In this document: positions 1-8,010 of the stretch, piece after piece
Numbering within the stretch: the first letter of the stretch is position 1
Layout of the letters: every line of letters starts with the position of its first letter
Origin: Cyclobacteriaceae bacterium
GTDB lineage: Bacteria > Bacteroidota > Bacteroidia > Cytophagales > Cyclobacteriaceae
Reading direction: 5' to 3'
Length of the DNA: 64,000 bases
Assembly: GCA_016787645.1 (NCBI GenBank)
Contig: JAEUUF010000013.1
Span: 372,001-436,000 of the forward strand
Program-made: the position numbers and the translations under genes
The notes under the pieces: generated by a model
Database searches by the model: none
Told to the model about the DNA's origin: nothing
Seen by the model: the letters and a program-made list of their open reading frames with translations, nothing else

Positions 1-748
1 CAATTGCTTTGTCGAGCAGACGGATACCGATATGTCCTGCCCATGGAAAGTTCTCCAGGTCATCCGGAAAGACGGAGATGATTTCCACCTGCTTTTCAAT
101 ATTGGCCCGGATAACACAAGGATTGATTCTCTTTGCATCCGCACCCAACAACACCTCCAGCGACTGATCCATGTTGCCGATCGTCGCAGAGATACCCCAG
201 GTTCGGAGGCTTGGGCAAATTGCCCTTAGGTGAGAAAGTGCCAATTCCATCTGCACCCCGCGCTTCGACCCCATCAGTTCGTGCCACTCATCTACGACGA
301 TCGACTTCAATTCGGAGAAATACGCTGCACTCCCCTTCTGTGAAAGCAACTGGTGAAGGCTCTCGGGCGTGGTAATCAGTACGGCCGGGGGTTTTTCCTT
401 TTGTTTCACCTTCTCCGACACTTTGGTATCACCGGTCCGGACACCAATCTTCCAGTTGGATCCTAGTCCTTCGGCCGCCGACTTTAATGCACCCTCTATC
501 TCCTTGGACAAGGCACGGATGGGGGTAATCCAAATGGCCTGAACTTTCGTCGGTTTGGTTCCCAACCCCTCGAGCAAGATAGGCACCGCCAGTGAGTAGG
601 TTTTGCCGCTGCCGGTGGGCGCATTCACCAGGCCAGATTTACCCACAGCGTATGCATCCCACGTTTCTTGCTGAAAAGCAAACGGTCTCCAGCCCCGGCT
701 GTTGAACCAGGCAATGGCTTTTTGCTGCTGCTGCGATATTTTTTCCAC
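1..748 (-). CDS. Ligase-associated-type DEXH box helicase, N-terminal part
   Basis: Partial gene: the reading frame runs off the left edge, leaving 249 codons of an Lhr-like superfamily 2 helicase. Visible motifs are a Q-rich N-terminus, Walker A APTGSGKT at residues 43-50, Walker B DEWH at 153-156 and the SAT coupling motif at 187-189. In other bacteria this family is found beside ATP-dependent DNA ligase and an exonuclease and is thought to act in DNA repair; that neighbour would be to the left and cannot be seen. The start is taken as GTG at 748, because a TAA lies in frame at 781-779 and no ATG occurs between them; homologues begin at about this point. It is divergent from the MerR gene with only 59 bases between starts. 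Confidence 0.85.
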   Translation of the reverse strand, partial: MEKISQQQQKAIAWFNSRGWRPFAFQQETWDAYAVGKSGLVNAPTGSGKTYSLAVPILLEGLGTKPTKVQAIWITPIRALSKEIEGALKSAAEGLGSNWKIGVRTGDTKVSEKVKQKEKPPAVLITTPESLHQLLSQKGSAAYFSELKSIVVDEWHELMGSKRGVQMELALSHLRAICPSLRTWGISATIGNMDQSLEVLLGADAKRINPCVIRANIEKQVEIISVFPDDLENFPWAGHIGIRLLDKAI

Positions 749-807
749 CTGATATTGAACAAAACTCTCCCCGGGAAGTTAATATCCCTAAGATCGACCC
801 CGAATCC

Positions 808-1695
808 ATGGCCCGATATTCTATCAAAGAACTGGAAGAACTCTCCGGGATCAAAGCCCATACGATTCGGATTTGGGAAAAGCGGTATGGGATCGTCTTA
901 CCAAGCAGGACCGCCTCCAATATTCGCACCTATTCCGATGATGACCTGAAGAAGATCATTACCGTTTCACTGCTCAACAATCATGGCGTAAAGATCTCGA
1001 AGATTGCCAGCCTTTCACCAGCTGAAATGGCAAACCGGGTGACCGAATTGAGCCAGCATGAGAACTCCCCGGAACTGCACATCGACCGACTGGTAGTGGC
1101 TATGGTTGACCTGGACGAGGAAAAATTCGAGGGTATTCTTAATGAATTGATTGCCCGATTCGGCTTTGAAAGCGCCATCCTGGAAATCGTCTATCCTTTC
1201 CTCGAGAAGATCGGCGTGCTATGGTTAACCGGAAATATCACGCCGTTGCAGGAGCATTTTATCACCAACCTGCTTCGGCAAAAGATGCTGGTAGCCATCG
1301 ATGGACTGCCCCTGGCAACAAAAGCCGCCCCGCGCGTTATTCTCTTTCTTCCGGATGAAGAGCTTCATGAGCTTGGCCTCCTGTTCAGCTATTACCAGGT
1401 GAAGAAAGCCGGTTTTCGCTCTTATTACATGGGCCAGCGTGTTCCTTACCAGGATGTCTGCTGGTTTTGCGAGCACCATAAGCCGGTCGCCATGATTACG
1501 GCCATTACCACCTCGCCTTCACCTGCTTTTGTTGAACCTTACCTCCATCGCATCTGCAAGGATCATCCAGCGGTAACAGTGCTTGCCGGGGGGCATCAGT
1601 TGAAGAAAATGGCCCTCAGGATCCCGCAAAACCTTCATATCATTGAGGATGCCCGCCATTTGAAGACCCTGCTCCAGGGCCTTAAGTCCGTCTAG
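808..1695 (+). CDS. MerR-family regulator with cobalamin-binding domain (CarH/LitR-like photoreceptor candidate)
   Basis: A 295-residue transcription regulator. Residues 1-70 are a MerR winged-helix domain (IRIWEKRYG at 20-28). Residues about 85-165 are a four-helix B12-binding cap and 174-290 a Rossmann-like B12-binding domain. Both signatures of AdoCbl-dependent CarH proteins can be read directly: W139-x9-E149-H150 and E185-x-H187-x-x-G190, where His187 would be the lower cobalt ligand. In known CarH proteins AdoCbl drives tetramer formation and repression in the dark, and light breaks the tetramer. The residue after W139 is Leu140; in Thermus CarH the same place holds the His that forms the light-state bis-His adduct. 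The neighbours are an ECF sigma factor and crtI/crtB/idi, so control of carotenoid synthesis is the likely role. Light response is inferred, not shown. Confidence 0.9.
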   Translation: MARYSIKELEELSGIKAHTIRIWEKRYGIVLPSRTASNIRTYSDDDLKKIITVSLLNNHGVKISKIASLSPAEMANRVTELSQHENSPELHIDRLVVAMVDLDEEKFEGILNELIARFGFESAILEIVYPFLEKIGVLWLTGNITPLQEHFITNLLRQKMLVAIDGLPLATKAAPRVILFLPDEELHELGLLFSYYQVKKAGFRSYYMGQRVPYQDVCWFCEHHKPVAMITAITTSPSPAFVEPYLHRICKDHPAVTVLAGGHQLKKMALRIPQNLHIIEDARHLKTLLQGLKSV

Positions 1696-1711
1696 CCAAA
1701 TTACGATTCCA

Positions 1712-1780
1712 TTAAACAAAATAGCCATCCAAAGGCCTATTGACGTATTTTTGTTTAACAATTCACGTAAAACGTTAAAC
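1712..1780 (+). promoter_or_regulatory. Promoter of the ECF sigma gene with inverted-repeat operator candidate
   Basis: A Bacteroidota -7 box TATTTTTG lies at 1746-1753. Overlapping its 3' end is a perfect 7-base inverted repeat, GTTTAAC at 1753-1759 and GTTAAAC at 1774-1780. A further inverted copy, TTAAACAAAATA at 1712-1723, mirrors 1746-1758 apart from one extra T. Repeats that overlap the -7 box and the presumed transcription start are where a repressor would bind. The adjacent MerR protein is the obvious candidate; this is inferred from position only. Confidence 0.5.
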
Positions 1781-1783
1781 ATT

Positions 1784-2287
1784 ATGACGCAAGCCGATTT
1801 CACCGCCGAAATTGCCCGCCTCAGGCCCACGCTTAAGTCATTTACTCACCGGTTTACCTTTGATCGGGAGGAATCGCAGGACCTTATCCAGGATACCCTG
1901 CTCAGGGCACTGACGTATCGTGACAAGTTCAGGAAGGACACCAACCTGAAGGGCTGGTTGTTCACCATCATGCGCAACACCTATATCAACAATTACCGCA
2001 AAGCACAACGCGAAAAGACCTCGCACGACAACTCCAAGGAATTGTATTACCTGAATGTCGAGGATGAGCACACCTTTAACCGGCCCCAGGAAAGTGTAGA
2101 ATTCAAAGAGATCTGGAAAAATGTGAACAGCATCAAGGAAGATCTGCTCGTCCCTTTCAAGATGCATACCACCGGTTACAAGTACGAAGAAATTGCCGAC
2201 CACCTGGGCATTCCGATTGGTACAGTAAAGAACCGGATCTTCCATGCCCGCAAAGAAATCCAGAAGAAACTGGAAGGCTATCGGTAA
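1784..2287 (+). CDS. ECF-type RNA polymerase sigma factor
   Basis: A 167-residue sigma-70 family protein. Region 2 (about residues 15-75) includes the DLIQDTLLRAL core-binding helix and an aromatic-rich WLFTIMRNTYINNYR stretch. Region 4 near the C-terminus has the helix-turn-helix YEEIADHLGIPIGTVKNRI. There is no region 1.1 or 3, as usual for ECF factors. The ATG at 1784 is preferred over a TTG 33 bases upstream, which would add residues not seen in the family. It lies between the B12-binding MerR gene and crtI, the arrangement found in carotenoid clusters of many Bacteroidota. No anti-sigma gene is adjacent, so control is probably at transcription by the MerR protein. Its target promoters cannot be told from the sequence. 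Confidence 0.92.
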   Translation: MTQADFTAEIARLRPTLKSFTHRFTFDREESQDLIQDTLLRALTYRDKFRKDTNLKGWLFTIMRNTYINNYRKAQREKTSHDNSKELYYLNVEDEHTFNRPQESVEFKEIWKNVNSIKEDLLVPFKMHTTGYKYEEIADHLGIPIGTVKNRIFHARKEIQKKLEGYR

Positions 2288-2292
2288 CTTTC
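2285..2292 (+). promoter_or_regulatory. -7 box candidate for crtI
   Basis: TAACTTTC matches TAnnTTTG in seven of eight bases and ends 7 bases before the crtI ATG. It overlaps the stop codon of the sigma gene. If used, crtI would have its own leaderless or nearly leaderless transcript besides any read-through from the sigma gene. Confidence 0.4.
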
Positions 2293-2299
2293 CGTCCTG

Positions 2300-3772
2300 A
2301 TGAGAAAGAAGGTCGCCGTCATCGGCTCCGGCTTTGCGGGCTTGTCCGCCGCAACCTGCCTTGCCCGCGAGGGATTTGATGTCACCGTTTTTGAAAAGAA
2401 CGCCATTGCCGGGGGCCGTGCCCGCCAGTTTACTGCATCAGGATTTGCGTTCGACATGGGCCCCAGTTGGTACTGGATGCCTGATGTGTTTGAACGCTAC
2501 TTCGCACGTTTCGGCAAAAAGCCATCCAACTATTATTCACTCAAGCGCCTGGATCCCTCTTACCGGATTTACTTCGGGGCCAATGATTACATGGATGTGC
2601 CGGCTTCCATGGATAAACTTGAATCACTTTTCGAATCCCTGGAGCCGGGCAGCAGCCGTCACCTCCGAAATTTCCTGGAGGAAGGGAAATTCAAATACGA
2701 ATTGGGCATGAATTCGTTGGTGTACAAACCGGGACTCTCCCTGCTCGAGTTTGCTGACCGGGAAGTGATTACCGGTGCCTTGCGACTCCACTTGTTCAAA
2801 TCCATCACGCAATACCTAAAGACATTTTTTCGGAACGAACGCATACTGAAACTCCTTGAATTCCCCGTTCTCTTCCTTGGCGCTACAGCAGAAAAAACAC
2901 CGGCGCTATACAGCCTCATGAACTATGCCGACATCGTGCTCGGTACCTGGTACCCAAAAGGAGGCATGTACTCCATCGTGGCAGGGATGGAGAAATTGGC
3001 CGTGGAGCAAGGAGTAAAATTTCAATTCAGCAGTGCCGTTGAGCAGCTCCCGGTGGAAAATGGAAAGGCCACAGGCGTCATCGTCAATGGAGCATTGATT
3101 CCCTTCGATTATATAGTTGCCGGCGCTGACTATCATCATGTCGAGCAACACTTGTTACCGGAACAATACCGCCGTTACTCTCCGTCCTATTGGAACAAGC
3201 GTGTGATGGCTCCTTCGAGCCTCTTGTTTTACCTCGGGTTGAACAAACGAGTGAGTGGACTCCTGCACCATACCCTTTTCTTTGATGAGGATTTTACCCG
3301 GCACTCCCGCGAAATCTATGAAGAGCCGCAGTGGCCCAGCGCACCACAGTTTTATGTGTCTTGCGCCTCGCAAACTGACAACGGCATTGCACCGGAAGGC
3401 GGCGAAAACCTGGTGATCCTCATTCCCGTCGCTCCCGGCCTTGCCGATACGGACGAGACCCGTGAAAAGTATTACACCATGGTCATGGCACGCCTTGAAA
3501 AAATCACCGGGCAGTCACTGCTGGATCACGTGATTTATAAGCGAACATATGCGCACGCGGACTTCATCCAGGATTACAACGCGTTTAAGGGCAATGCTTA
3601 CGGGTTGGCCAATACCTTGCTGCAAACCGCCAACCTTAAGCCATCGATCTTAAACAAAAAGGTCAGCAACCTGTTTTATACAGGTCAGTTGACAGTACCC
3701 GGACCTGGTGTCCCTCCGTCGCTGATCTCCGGCCAGGTAGTTGCCGATCAAATTATCGCCCGGGAGAAATAG
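2300..3772 (+). CDS. crtI: Phytoene desaturase (CrtI family)
   Basis: A 490-residue FAD-dependent carotenoid desaturase that introduces double bases into phytoene, typically giving lycopene through neurosporene. The dinucleotide-binding motif GSGFAG is at residues 9-14 with the acidic ribose-binding Glu at 32, followed by GGRAR at 38-42. The C-terminal signature typical of bacterial phytoene dehydrogenases (PGPGVPPSLISG) is at 467-478. Length is normal for the family. It starts 12 bases after the sigma gene stop and is followed by crtB 35 bases on, so the three are probably co-transcribed, possibly with internal promoters. No other crtI-like gene (a second desaturase or a ketolase-type paralogue) is present in this window. 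Confidence 0.95.
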   Translation: MRKKVAVIGSGFAGLSAATCLAREGFDVTVFEKNAIAGGRARQFTASGFAFDMGPSWYWMPDVFERYFARFGKKPSNYYSLKRLDPSYRIYFGANDYMDVPASMDKLESLFESLEPGSSRHLRNFLEEGKFKYELGMNSLVYKPGLSLLEFADREVITGALRLHLFKSITQYLKTFFRNERILKLLEFPVLFLGATAEKTPALYSLMNYADIVLGTWYPKGGMYSIVAGMEKLAVEQGVKFQFSSAVEQLPVENGKATGVIVNGALIPFDYIVAGADYHHVEQHLLPEQYRRYSPSYWNKRVMAPSSLLFYLGLNKRVSGLLHHTLFFDEDFTRHSREIYEEPQWPSAPQFYVSCASQTDNGIAPEGGENLVILIPVAPGLADTDETREKYYTMVMARLEKITGQSLLDHVIYKRTYAHADFIQDYNAFKGNAYGLANTLLQTANLKPSILNKKVSNLFYTGQLTVPGPGVPPSLISGQVVADQIIAREK

Positions 3773-3784
3773 TAGCTAAAACCG

Positions 3785-3792
3785 TAACTTTG
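3785..3792 (+). promoter_or_regulatory. -7 box candidate for crtB
   Basis: TAACTTTG is an exact match to TAnnTTTG. It lies 15 bases before the crtB ATG and after the crtI stop, in a gap that does not need any other sequence. It could give crtB and idi a promoter separate from that of crtI. Confidence 0.45.
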
Positions 3793-3807
3793 AACGACTT
3801 AGCGGTC

Positions 3808-4650
3808 ATGAGAGAAATGGGATTATATGACGCGATTTGCAGTCGGACGAGTCGAATGACCACCCAATCCTACAGTACGTCTTTTTCGCTGGGCATCCGG
3901 TGCCTGGCCAAAGAGTTCCGCGAGCCGATTTACGCCATCTATGGTTTTGTACGGTTCGCCGATGAAATTGTGGATACCTTCCATGGGCATGACAAGGCCG
4001 CGTTGCTCCAACGGTTTGAGGAGGATACTTGGCGTGCGATCGATGAAAAGATCAGTCTCAATCCTATCCTTCACAGTTTCCAAAAAACGGTCAATCGGTA
4101 CAACATCGACCATGAACTGATCCGGCAATTCCTACTCAGCATGGAGATGGACCTCAGCAGTCGCCAGTATGACCAGGCCGGGTACGAAACCTATATCCTG
4201 GGTTCCGCAGAAGTGGTCGGGTTGATGTGTTTGCGGGTCTTCTGCGGAGGCAATGAGGAACACTATCTGCGACTCAAGCCGGACGCTATGAAGCTGGGCT
4301 CAGCCTTTCAGAAAATCAATTTCCTCCGGGATCTGAACGCGGATTTCAAAGGCCTTGGTCGCACCTATTTCCCGGGCCTTAACGTAGATCGGTTTGACGA
4401 GGGCACCAAAAAGAAAATCGAGGCAGATATTGAGGCCGACTTCAGGCAAGGCTTTCGCGGGATCAAGCAACTGCCCCGTGGCGCCCGCCTCGGTGTCTAC
4501 GTGGCTTACCGGTATTATACAGCCCTGTTCGCCAAGATTCGTCGCCTCCCGTCCCATGAAGTATTGCAGAGCCGGGTACGCGTTCGCAACCGCTACAAAC
4601 TCGCGATACTGGGATATTCCTTCGTCAAGCACCAATTAAACCTGATCTGA
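3808..4650 (+). CDS. crtB: Phytoene synthase
   Basis: A 280-residue squalene/phytoene synthase that joins two geranylgeranyl diphosphates head to head to make phytoene. The two aspartate-rich Mg-binding motifs are D52EIVD56 and D175LNAD179, and YSTSFSLGIR near residue 22-31 is the conserved N-terminal substrate region. ATG at 3808 is preferred to a TTG 18 bases upstream because homologues begin at this distance from the YSTSFSLG motif. The stop codon overlaps the idi start by one base (TGATG), which suggests translational coupling. It supplies the substrate of the CrtI encoded just upstream. Confidence 0.95.
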   Translation: MREMGLYDAICSRTSRMTTQSYSTSFSLGIRCLAKEFREPIYAIYGFVRFADEIVDTFHGHDKAALLQRFEEDTWRAIDEKISLNPILHSFQKTVNRYNIDHELIRQFLLSMEMDLSSRQYDQAGYETYILGSAEVVGLMCLRVFCGGNEEHYLRLKPDAMKLGSAFQKINFLRDLNADFKGLGRTYFPGLNVDRFDEGTKKKIEADIEADFRQGFRGIKQLPRGARLGVYVAYRYYTALFAKIRRLPSHEVLQSRVRVRNRYKLAILGYSFVKHQLNLI

Positions 4651-5165
4651 TGGAGCAGGTAATCCTTGTCGATGAGCACGACCAGGAGATCGGCACCATG
4701 GAGAAGATGGAGGCGCACCGGAAAGGTTTGCTTCACCGTGCCTTTTCAGTACTTGTCTTCAATTCACGGGGGGAGATTCTTGTTCAACAAAGGGCGGATT
4801 CCAAATATCACAGCGCAGGGCTCTGGACCAATACGTGCTGCAGCCATCCGCGTCCCCATGAATGCATCCAGGAAGCAAGTGCACGCCGGCTGCGTGAGGA
4901 AATGGGCATCGAGGCCAATCCTGAATTTCTTTTCAAGTTTACTTATCGCACCCACCTTGAACGGGATCTTGTGGAACATGAAGTAGATCATGTCTTCACC
5001 GCCATCTTTGATGGTACGCCTGAAGCTAATCCCCATGAAGTGCAGGCCTGGAAATTTATGGACCTGGACTTGTTAAGAAAGGACGTGGAGCTGCATCCCT
5101 CCCGCTACACCTATTGGTTCCGGTTGATCCTGGAACACACTCAACTAAGACTCAGGACTTCGTAA
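4650..5165 (+). CDS. idi: Isopentenyl-diphosphate delta-isomerase, type I
   Basis: A 171-residue Nudix-fold isomerase that converts isopentenyl diphosphate to dimethylallyl diphosphate. The active-site Cys64 in NTCCSHP and Glu111 in EHEVDHVF correspond to the catalytic Cys and Glu of the E. coli enzyme; metal-binding His residues lie at 23, 29 and 66. Its place as the last gene of the crt operon, overlapping crtB by one base, shows that its job here is to raise precursor supply for carotenoids. Its 3' end overlaps the convergent DUF2490 gene by 14 bases. Confidence 0.95.
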   Translation: MEQVILVDEHDQEIGTMEKMEAHRKGLLHRAFSVLVFNSRGEILVQQRADSKYHSAGLWTNTCCSHPRPHECIQEASARRLREEMGIEANPEFLFKFTYRTHLERDLVEHEVDHVFTAIFDGTPEANPHEVQAWKFMDLDLLRKDVELHPSRYTYWFRLILEHTQLRLRTS

Positions 5166-5955
5166 AATCGAAGTTATAGGTGAGCCAGGTACCAATGCCA
5201 ATGTTGTTTTCCTGTTGTGCGCCATTGGCCTTCACCAACAACTGCCACAGAAATCCCGACTGAATCGTAAGGTCTTTGGTGAATTGATATCCCAATCCTA
5301 CAAATATCCGGTTCTGGTCGATTTCATGGTACGTGACATATTCTCCCCAGCTCATGAATAATTCATCGTACACGACGAGGTAGTATGACTTGGGAGCGAT
5401 CGACATGGAGGCCGGATCCTGCTGTTTGGTCAATGGAAGCGTTCCATAGATCCGGTAGCGAATCCGAAACTGCTTATTCTTTGAATAACCATCATCAATG
5501 ATATCGCCATTCGTGTCTTTATGATGGGCCTGGATGAATCGTTCCTCGGTGCGTAATCGGTGCAGCAGATTGAAAGATCCCAATTTGTGTTTGTACGTAA
5601 ACTGTTGGTATAGCCGGTGTTCGTTGTTCACATAGGTGGCTGGCTGCTTGCCATACTGGTAGTTCCATACATACACGTAACCCAAGGGCATGAAAGAGAA
5701 CTTGTCGGTGATCTTGAAATCGCCGCCAATGCGGAATTGGTGCTGCATGGCTTCCGTCCCGTCCACAAACCGGAATTGTGTGTCGACGAAGATGCTTAAC
5801 CGATTCGAGGTCTTCATCGTAGAAGAGGCCGAGAACCAGTCTGCAAATTGATTTACGGTCTGCCTCGACTGACCGCTGGCTAACTGCGGCGAGGCAAAGG
5901 CCAGAAAGAATACGAAACAAAGTTTCGGGAGGGTGGCTTTATCGATACCGATCAT
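5152..5955 (-). CDS. DUF2490 family outer-membrane-type protein
   Basis: A 267-residue exported protein with a signal peptide ending about residue 28 (LASGQ). The mature part is rich in alternating aromatic and polar residues, as in outer-membrane beta-barrels. It contains the RLSIFVDTQFRF and EHRLYQQFTYKH blocks typical of DUF2490, and ends in a phenylalanine-rich strand near NFDFTKS. The biochemical role of the family is unknown. It is convergent with idi (14-base 3' overlap), so it is not part of the crt operon. A small perfect inverted repeat, TTCCCT at 5969-5974 and AGGGAA at 5982-5987, lies just upstream of its start. Confidence 0.8.
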   Translation of the reverse strand: MIGIDKATLPKLCFVFFLAFASPQLASGQSRQTVNQFADWFSASSTMKTSNRLSIFVDTQFRFVDGTEAMQHQFRIGGDFKITDKFSFMPLGYVYVWNYQYGKQPATYVNNEHRLYQQFTYKHKLGSFNLLHRLRTEERFIQAHHKDTNGDIIDDGYSKNKQFRIRYRIYGTLPLTKQQDPASMSIAPKSYYLVVYDELFMSWGEYVTYHEIDQNRIFVGLGYQFTKDLTIQSGFLWQLLVKANGAQQENNIGIGTWLTYNFDFTKS

Positions 5956-6068
5956 AGGGTGACGGAAATTCCCTGCGAATTAGGGAAAAAATCTGCACAT
6001 GTTAAGAGATTGTTAAGCAATTTAGGCTGACTTTGGCTTCTGGTCGTCTGTACGTCTATTTTGTCGTT

Positions 6069-6701
6069 ATGAGATGTTTGCTGACCATTCTTATTCTGAG
6101 TTTGAGTCAAGGGGTTGCTGCACAGCATGGTTTCCAGGAAGGATTCCTGCTTACTCATCGCCTGGATACTACCCGTGGCCTGATCCGATTCTCGGGTGAG
6201 GCGGATGTTCCCAGGCCATGTTTATTCAAATCATCCAAAAAGGACGCGGTCCAGGAAATTTATCCTGGTACGGTACATGGCTTCTGCACCGACAAAGGCG
6301 CCTACTACTATTCCCGGTCCATCGGGCGAAGTCATGACGTCTTTCTTGAAGTTCTTGTAAAAGGTTATGTCAGCCTCTTCAAGTTCGGGGGCATGTTTTT
6401 TATCGAGAAAGGTGACAGTGCCTTCTTCGAACTCTCGGATGAGCGGGAAGTGATGGTCGTTGAAGGGCAACAACGGCTTCAGAAATCATATAACTATGCG
6501 CGGATGTTGGCCTTGGTGATGAGTGACTGCCCGGAAGTAAGCAAGCAAGTATCCAGTACACCGTTGAAGGACCGCCCGCTCGTCAACCTCGTGACCGAGT
6601 ACAATCGATGCAAAGGGTCGCCGAGTGAATTATTCAGGGTGAAAAGCAAGTCAGGCGACAAGCGTCTGCGTAGCTCTAAGCCATCAAGGTCATCCCCTTG
6701 A
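6069..6701 (+). CDS. Exported protein of unknown function
   Basis: A 210-residue protein that I do not recognise. The ATG at 6069 gives a clear signal peptide (LLTILILSLSQGVAAQ) with cleavage near residue 19. A TTG 36 bases upstream would spoil this signal and is rejected. The mature part has regular short beta-like stretches with glycine, for example LFKFGGMFFIEKGDSAFFEL around residues 105-124, and a Cys in the middle and end regions. The C-terminal 20 residues are very basic and rich in Ser, Lys and Arg. It is followed by the AraC regulator 54 bases on, which may be co-transcribed. Confidence 0.65.
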   Translation: MRCLLTILILSLSQGVAAQHGFQEGFLLTHRLDTTRGLIRFSGEADVPRPCLFKSSKKDAVQEIYPGTVHGFCTDKGAYYYSRSIGRSHDVFLEVLVKGYVSLFKFGGMFFIEKGDSAFFELSDEREVMVVEGQQRLQKSYNYARMLALVMSDCPEVSKQVSSTPLKDRPLVNLVTEYNRCKGSPSELFRVKSKSGDKRLRSSKPSRSSP

Positions 6702-6755
6702 AACCGGCAGCCATTTTTCCTACATTCGGTGGGATCGTAAATCCCGGACACTTTC

Positions 6756-7871
6756 ATGTTTTACCTCACAGGTATCATCGTCACCTTCTTTCTCGCTTTC
6801 ATCCTGGTTGGGAAGAAGGGCAAGACGGAGGCGGATCGCATCCTGGCCTTGTGGCTGATCGCCACTGGGTTTCACCAGGGATTCTTCTATCTCTTCATCA
6901 CGGGTCAATCCTATTCAGTTCCCCAAATCCTGGGGCTTGAAATGCCATTTCCATTTCTCCATGGACCTTTTCTATACTTATACACCGCGTCGCTTACCAA
7001 CCAGATCACCCGAGGCCGAGTCCGGCTGTTGCACTTCCTGCCCTTCCTCCTATGCTATGCCTGGATAATGCCCTTCCTCTTTGCTCCCGCGGAGCATAAG
7101 GTTTTCGTATACCAAAACAAAGGCCTCGGTTACGAGAACCTGAAAGGAATCATGATGGTCGGTGTTATCCTGTCTGGAATTATTTATGTGGGCTTGTCCC
7201 TGCGGTTGCTCAACAGGCACAAACGAAACCTTCGCGATCAGTTCTCTTACGCTGAAAAGATTAACCTGGGCTGGCTGCGCTACCTGATCTTTGGCATCGG
7301 TATTATTTGGTTGGCAGTCATCTCGCGCCAGGACACTGCGGTATTCAGTACCGTAGTCCTTTTTGTCATTCTGTTGGGCTACTTTGGCATCAAGCAGGTT
7401 GGCATTTTCACTCAAGCCACCTCATCGCCACCAGAACCAGATTCCACGCTGGAGACTACTGTCGCCGACGAATTGCAGAAGCCAAAATATCAGAAATCAA
7501 GCCTGGATCCATCGACGGCGGAAAATATTCATCAGGCCCTCAACCGCGCCATGGGCGAAAGAAAACTCTTCACCAATCCCGAACTATCCCTCGCCGATCT
7601 GGCGAAAGAACTTCATGTTCATCCTAACCATCTCTCCCAAGTAATTAATACGTACGAGCAGAAGAGCTTTTATGACTACATCAACGCCCTGCGAATAGAA
7701 GAGTTCAAGCGGGTGGCCGGTCAGCCGGAAAGCCAGAAATTCACGCTGCTCGGATTGGCCCACAATTGCGGCTTCAATTCAAAGACCTCTTTCAACCGCA
7801 ACTTCAAAAATGCCACGGGCCTGTCACCTTCCGAGTACCTGAAGCAGGCCCACATCCTACTGGAGGGGTAA
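6756..7871 (+). CDS. Membrane-anchored AraC-family transcription regulator
   Basis: A 371-residue protein with two parts. Residues 1-215 hold about seven hydrophobic segments, starting at the very N-terminus. Residues about 260-371 are an AraC/XylS DNA-binding domain with two helix-turn-helix units; the family signature runs from GLAHNCGFNSKTSFNRNF to GLSPSEYL. This design, a multi-helix sensor fused to an AraC domain, is common in Bacteroidota, where it presumably reads a membrane or envelope signal. Target genes are unknown; the lipoprotein hydrolase 139 bases downstream is a possible one. Confidence 0.88.
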   Translation: MFYLTGIIVTFFLAFILVGKKGKTEADRILALWLIATGFHQGFFYLFITGQSYSVPQILGLEMPFPFLHGPFLYLYTASLTNQITRGRVRLLHFLPFLLCYAWIMPFLFAPAEHKVFVYQNKGLGYENLKGIMMVGVILSGIIYVGLSLRLLNRHKRNLRDQFSYAEKINLGWLRYLIFGIGIIWLAVISRQDTAVFSTVVLFVILLGYFGIKQVGIFTQATSSPPEPDSTLETTVADELQKPKYQKSSLDPSTAENIHQALNRAMGERKLFTNPELSLADLAKELHVHPNHLSQVINTYEQKSFYDYINALRIEEFKRVAGQPESQKFTLLGLAHNCGFNSKTSFNRNFKNATGLSPSEYLKQAHILLEG

Positions 7872-7872
7872 A

Positions 7873-7893
7873 GGCCTTACCATCCGGAAGGCC
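7873..7893 (+). terminator. Stem-loop just after the AraC gene
   Basis: Perfect six-base stem GGCCTT (7873-7878) and AAGGCC (7888-7893) with a nine-base loop, starting two bases after the stop codon. There is no T tract, so it may only stabilise the 3' end. Confidence 0.35.
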
Positions 7894-8010
7894 CAATCCA
7901 ACCAAATCTGCGATTTCTTACTAAAAAGAAGGTTTCACCCTATAGGATGAACCCCATTCGCATGAACCCCACGGTACTTCTTACCGAATACTCGGGTAAA
8001 ACCAATCGGT

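Noticed and set aside
1751..1783. TTG start that would extend the sigma factor by 11 residues
   Set aside because: The extension lies in the -7 box and inverted repeat; the ATG at 1784 fits the family.
5969..5987. TTCCCT/AGGGAA inverted repeat as a terminator
   Set aside because: It lies upstream of the DUF2490 start and is too weak; at most a small operator or chance.
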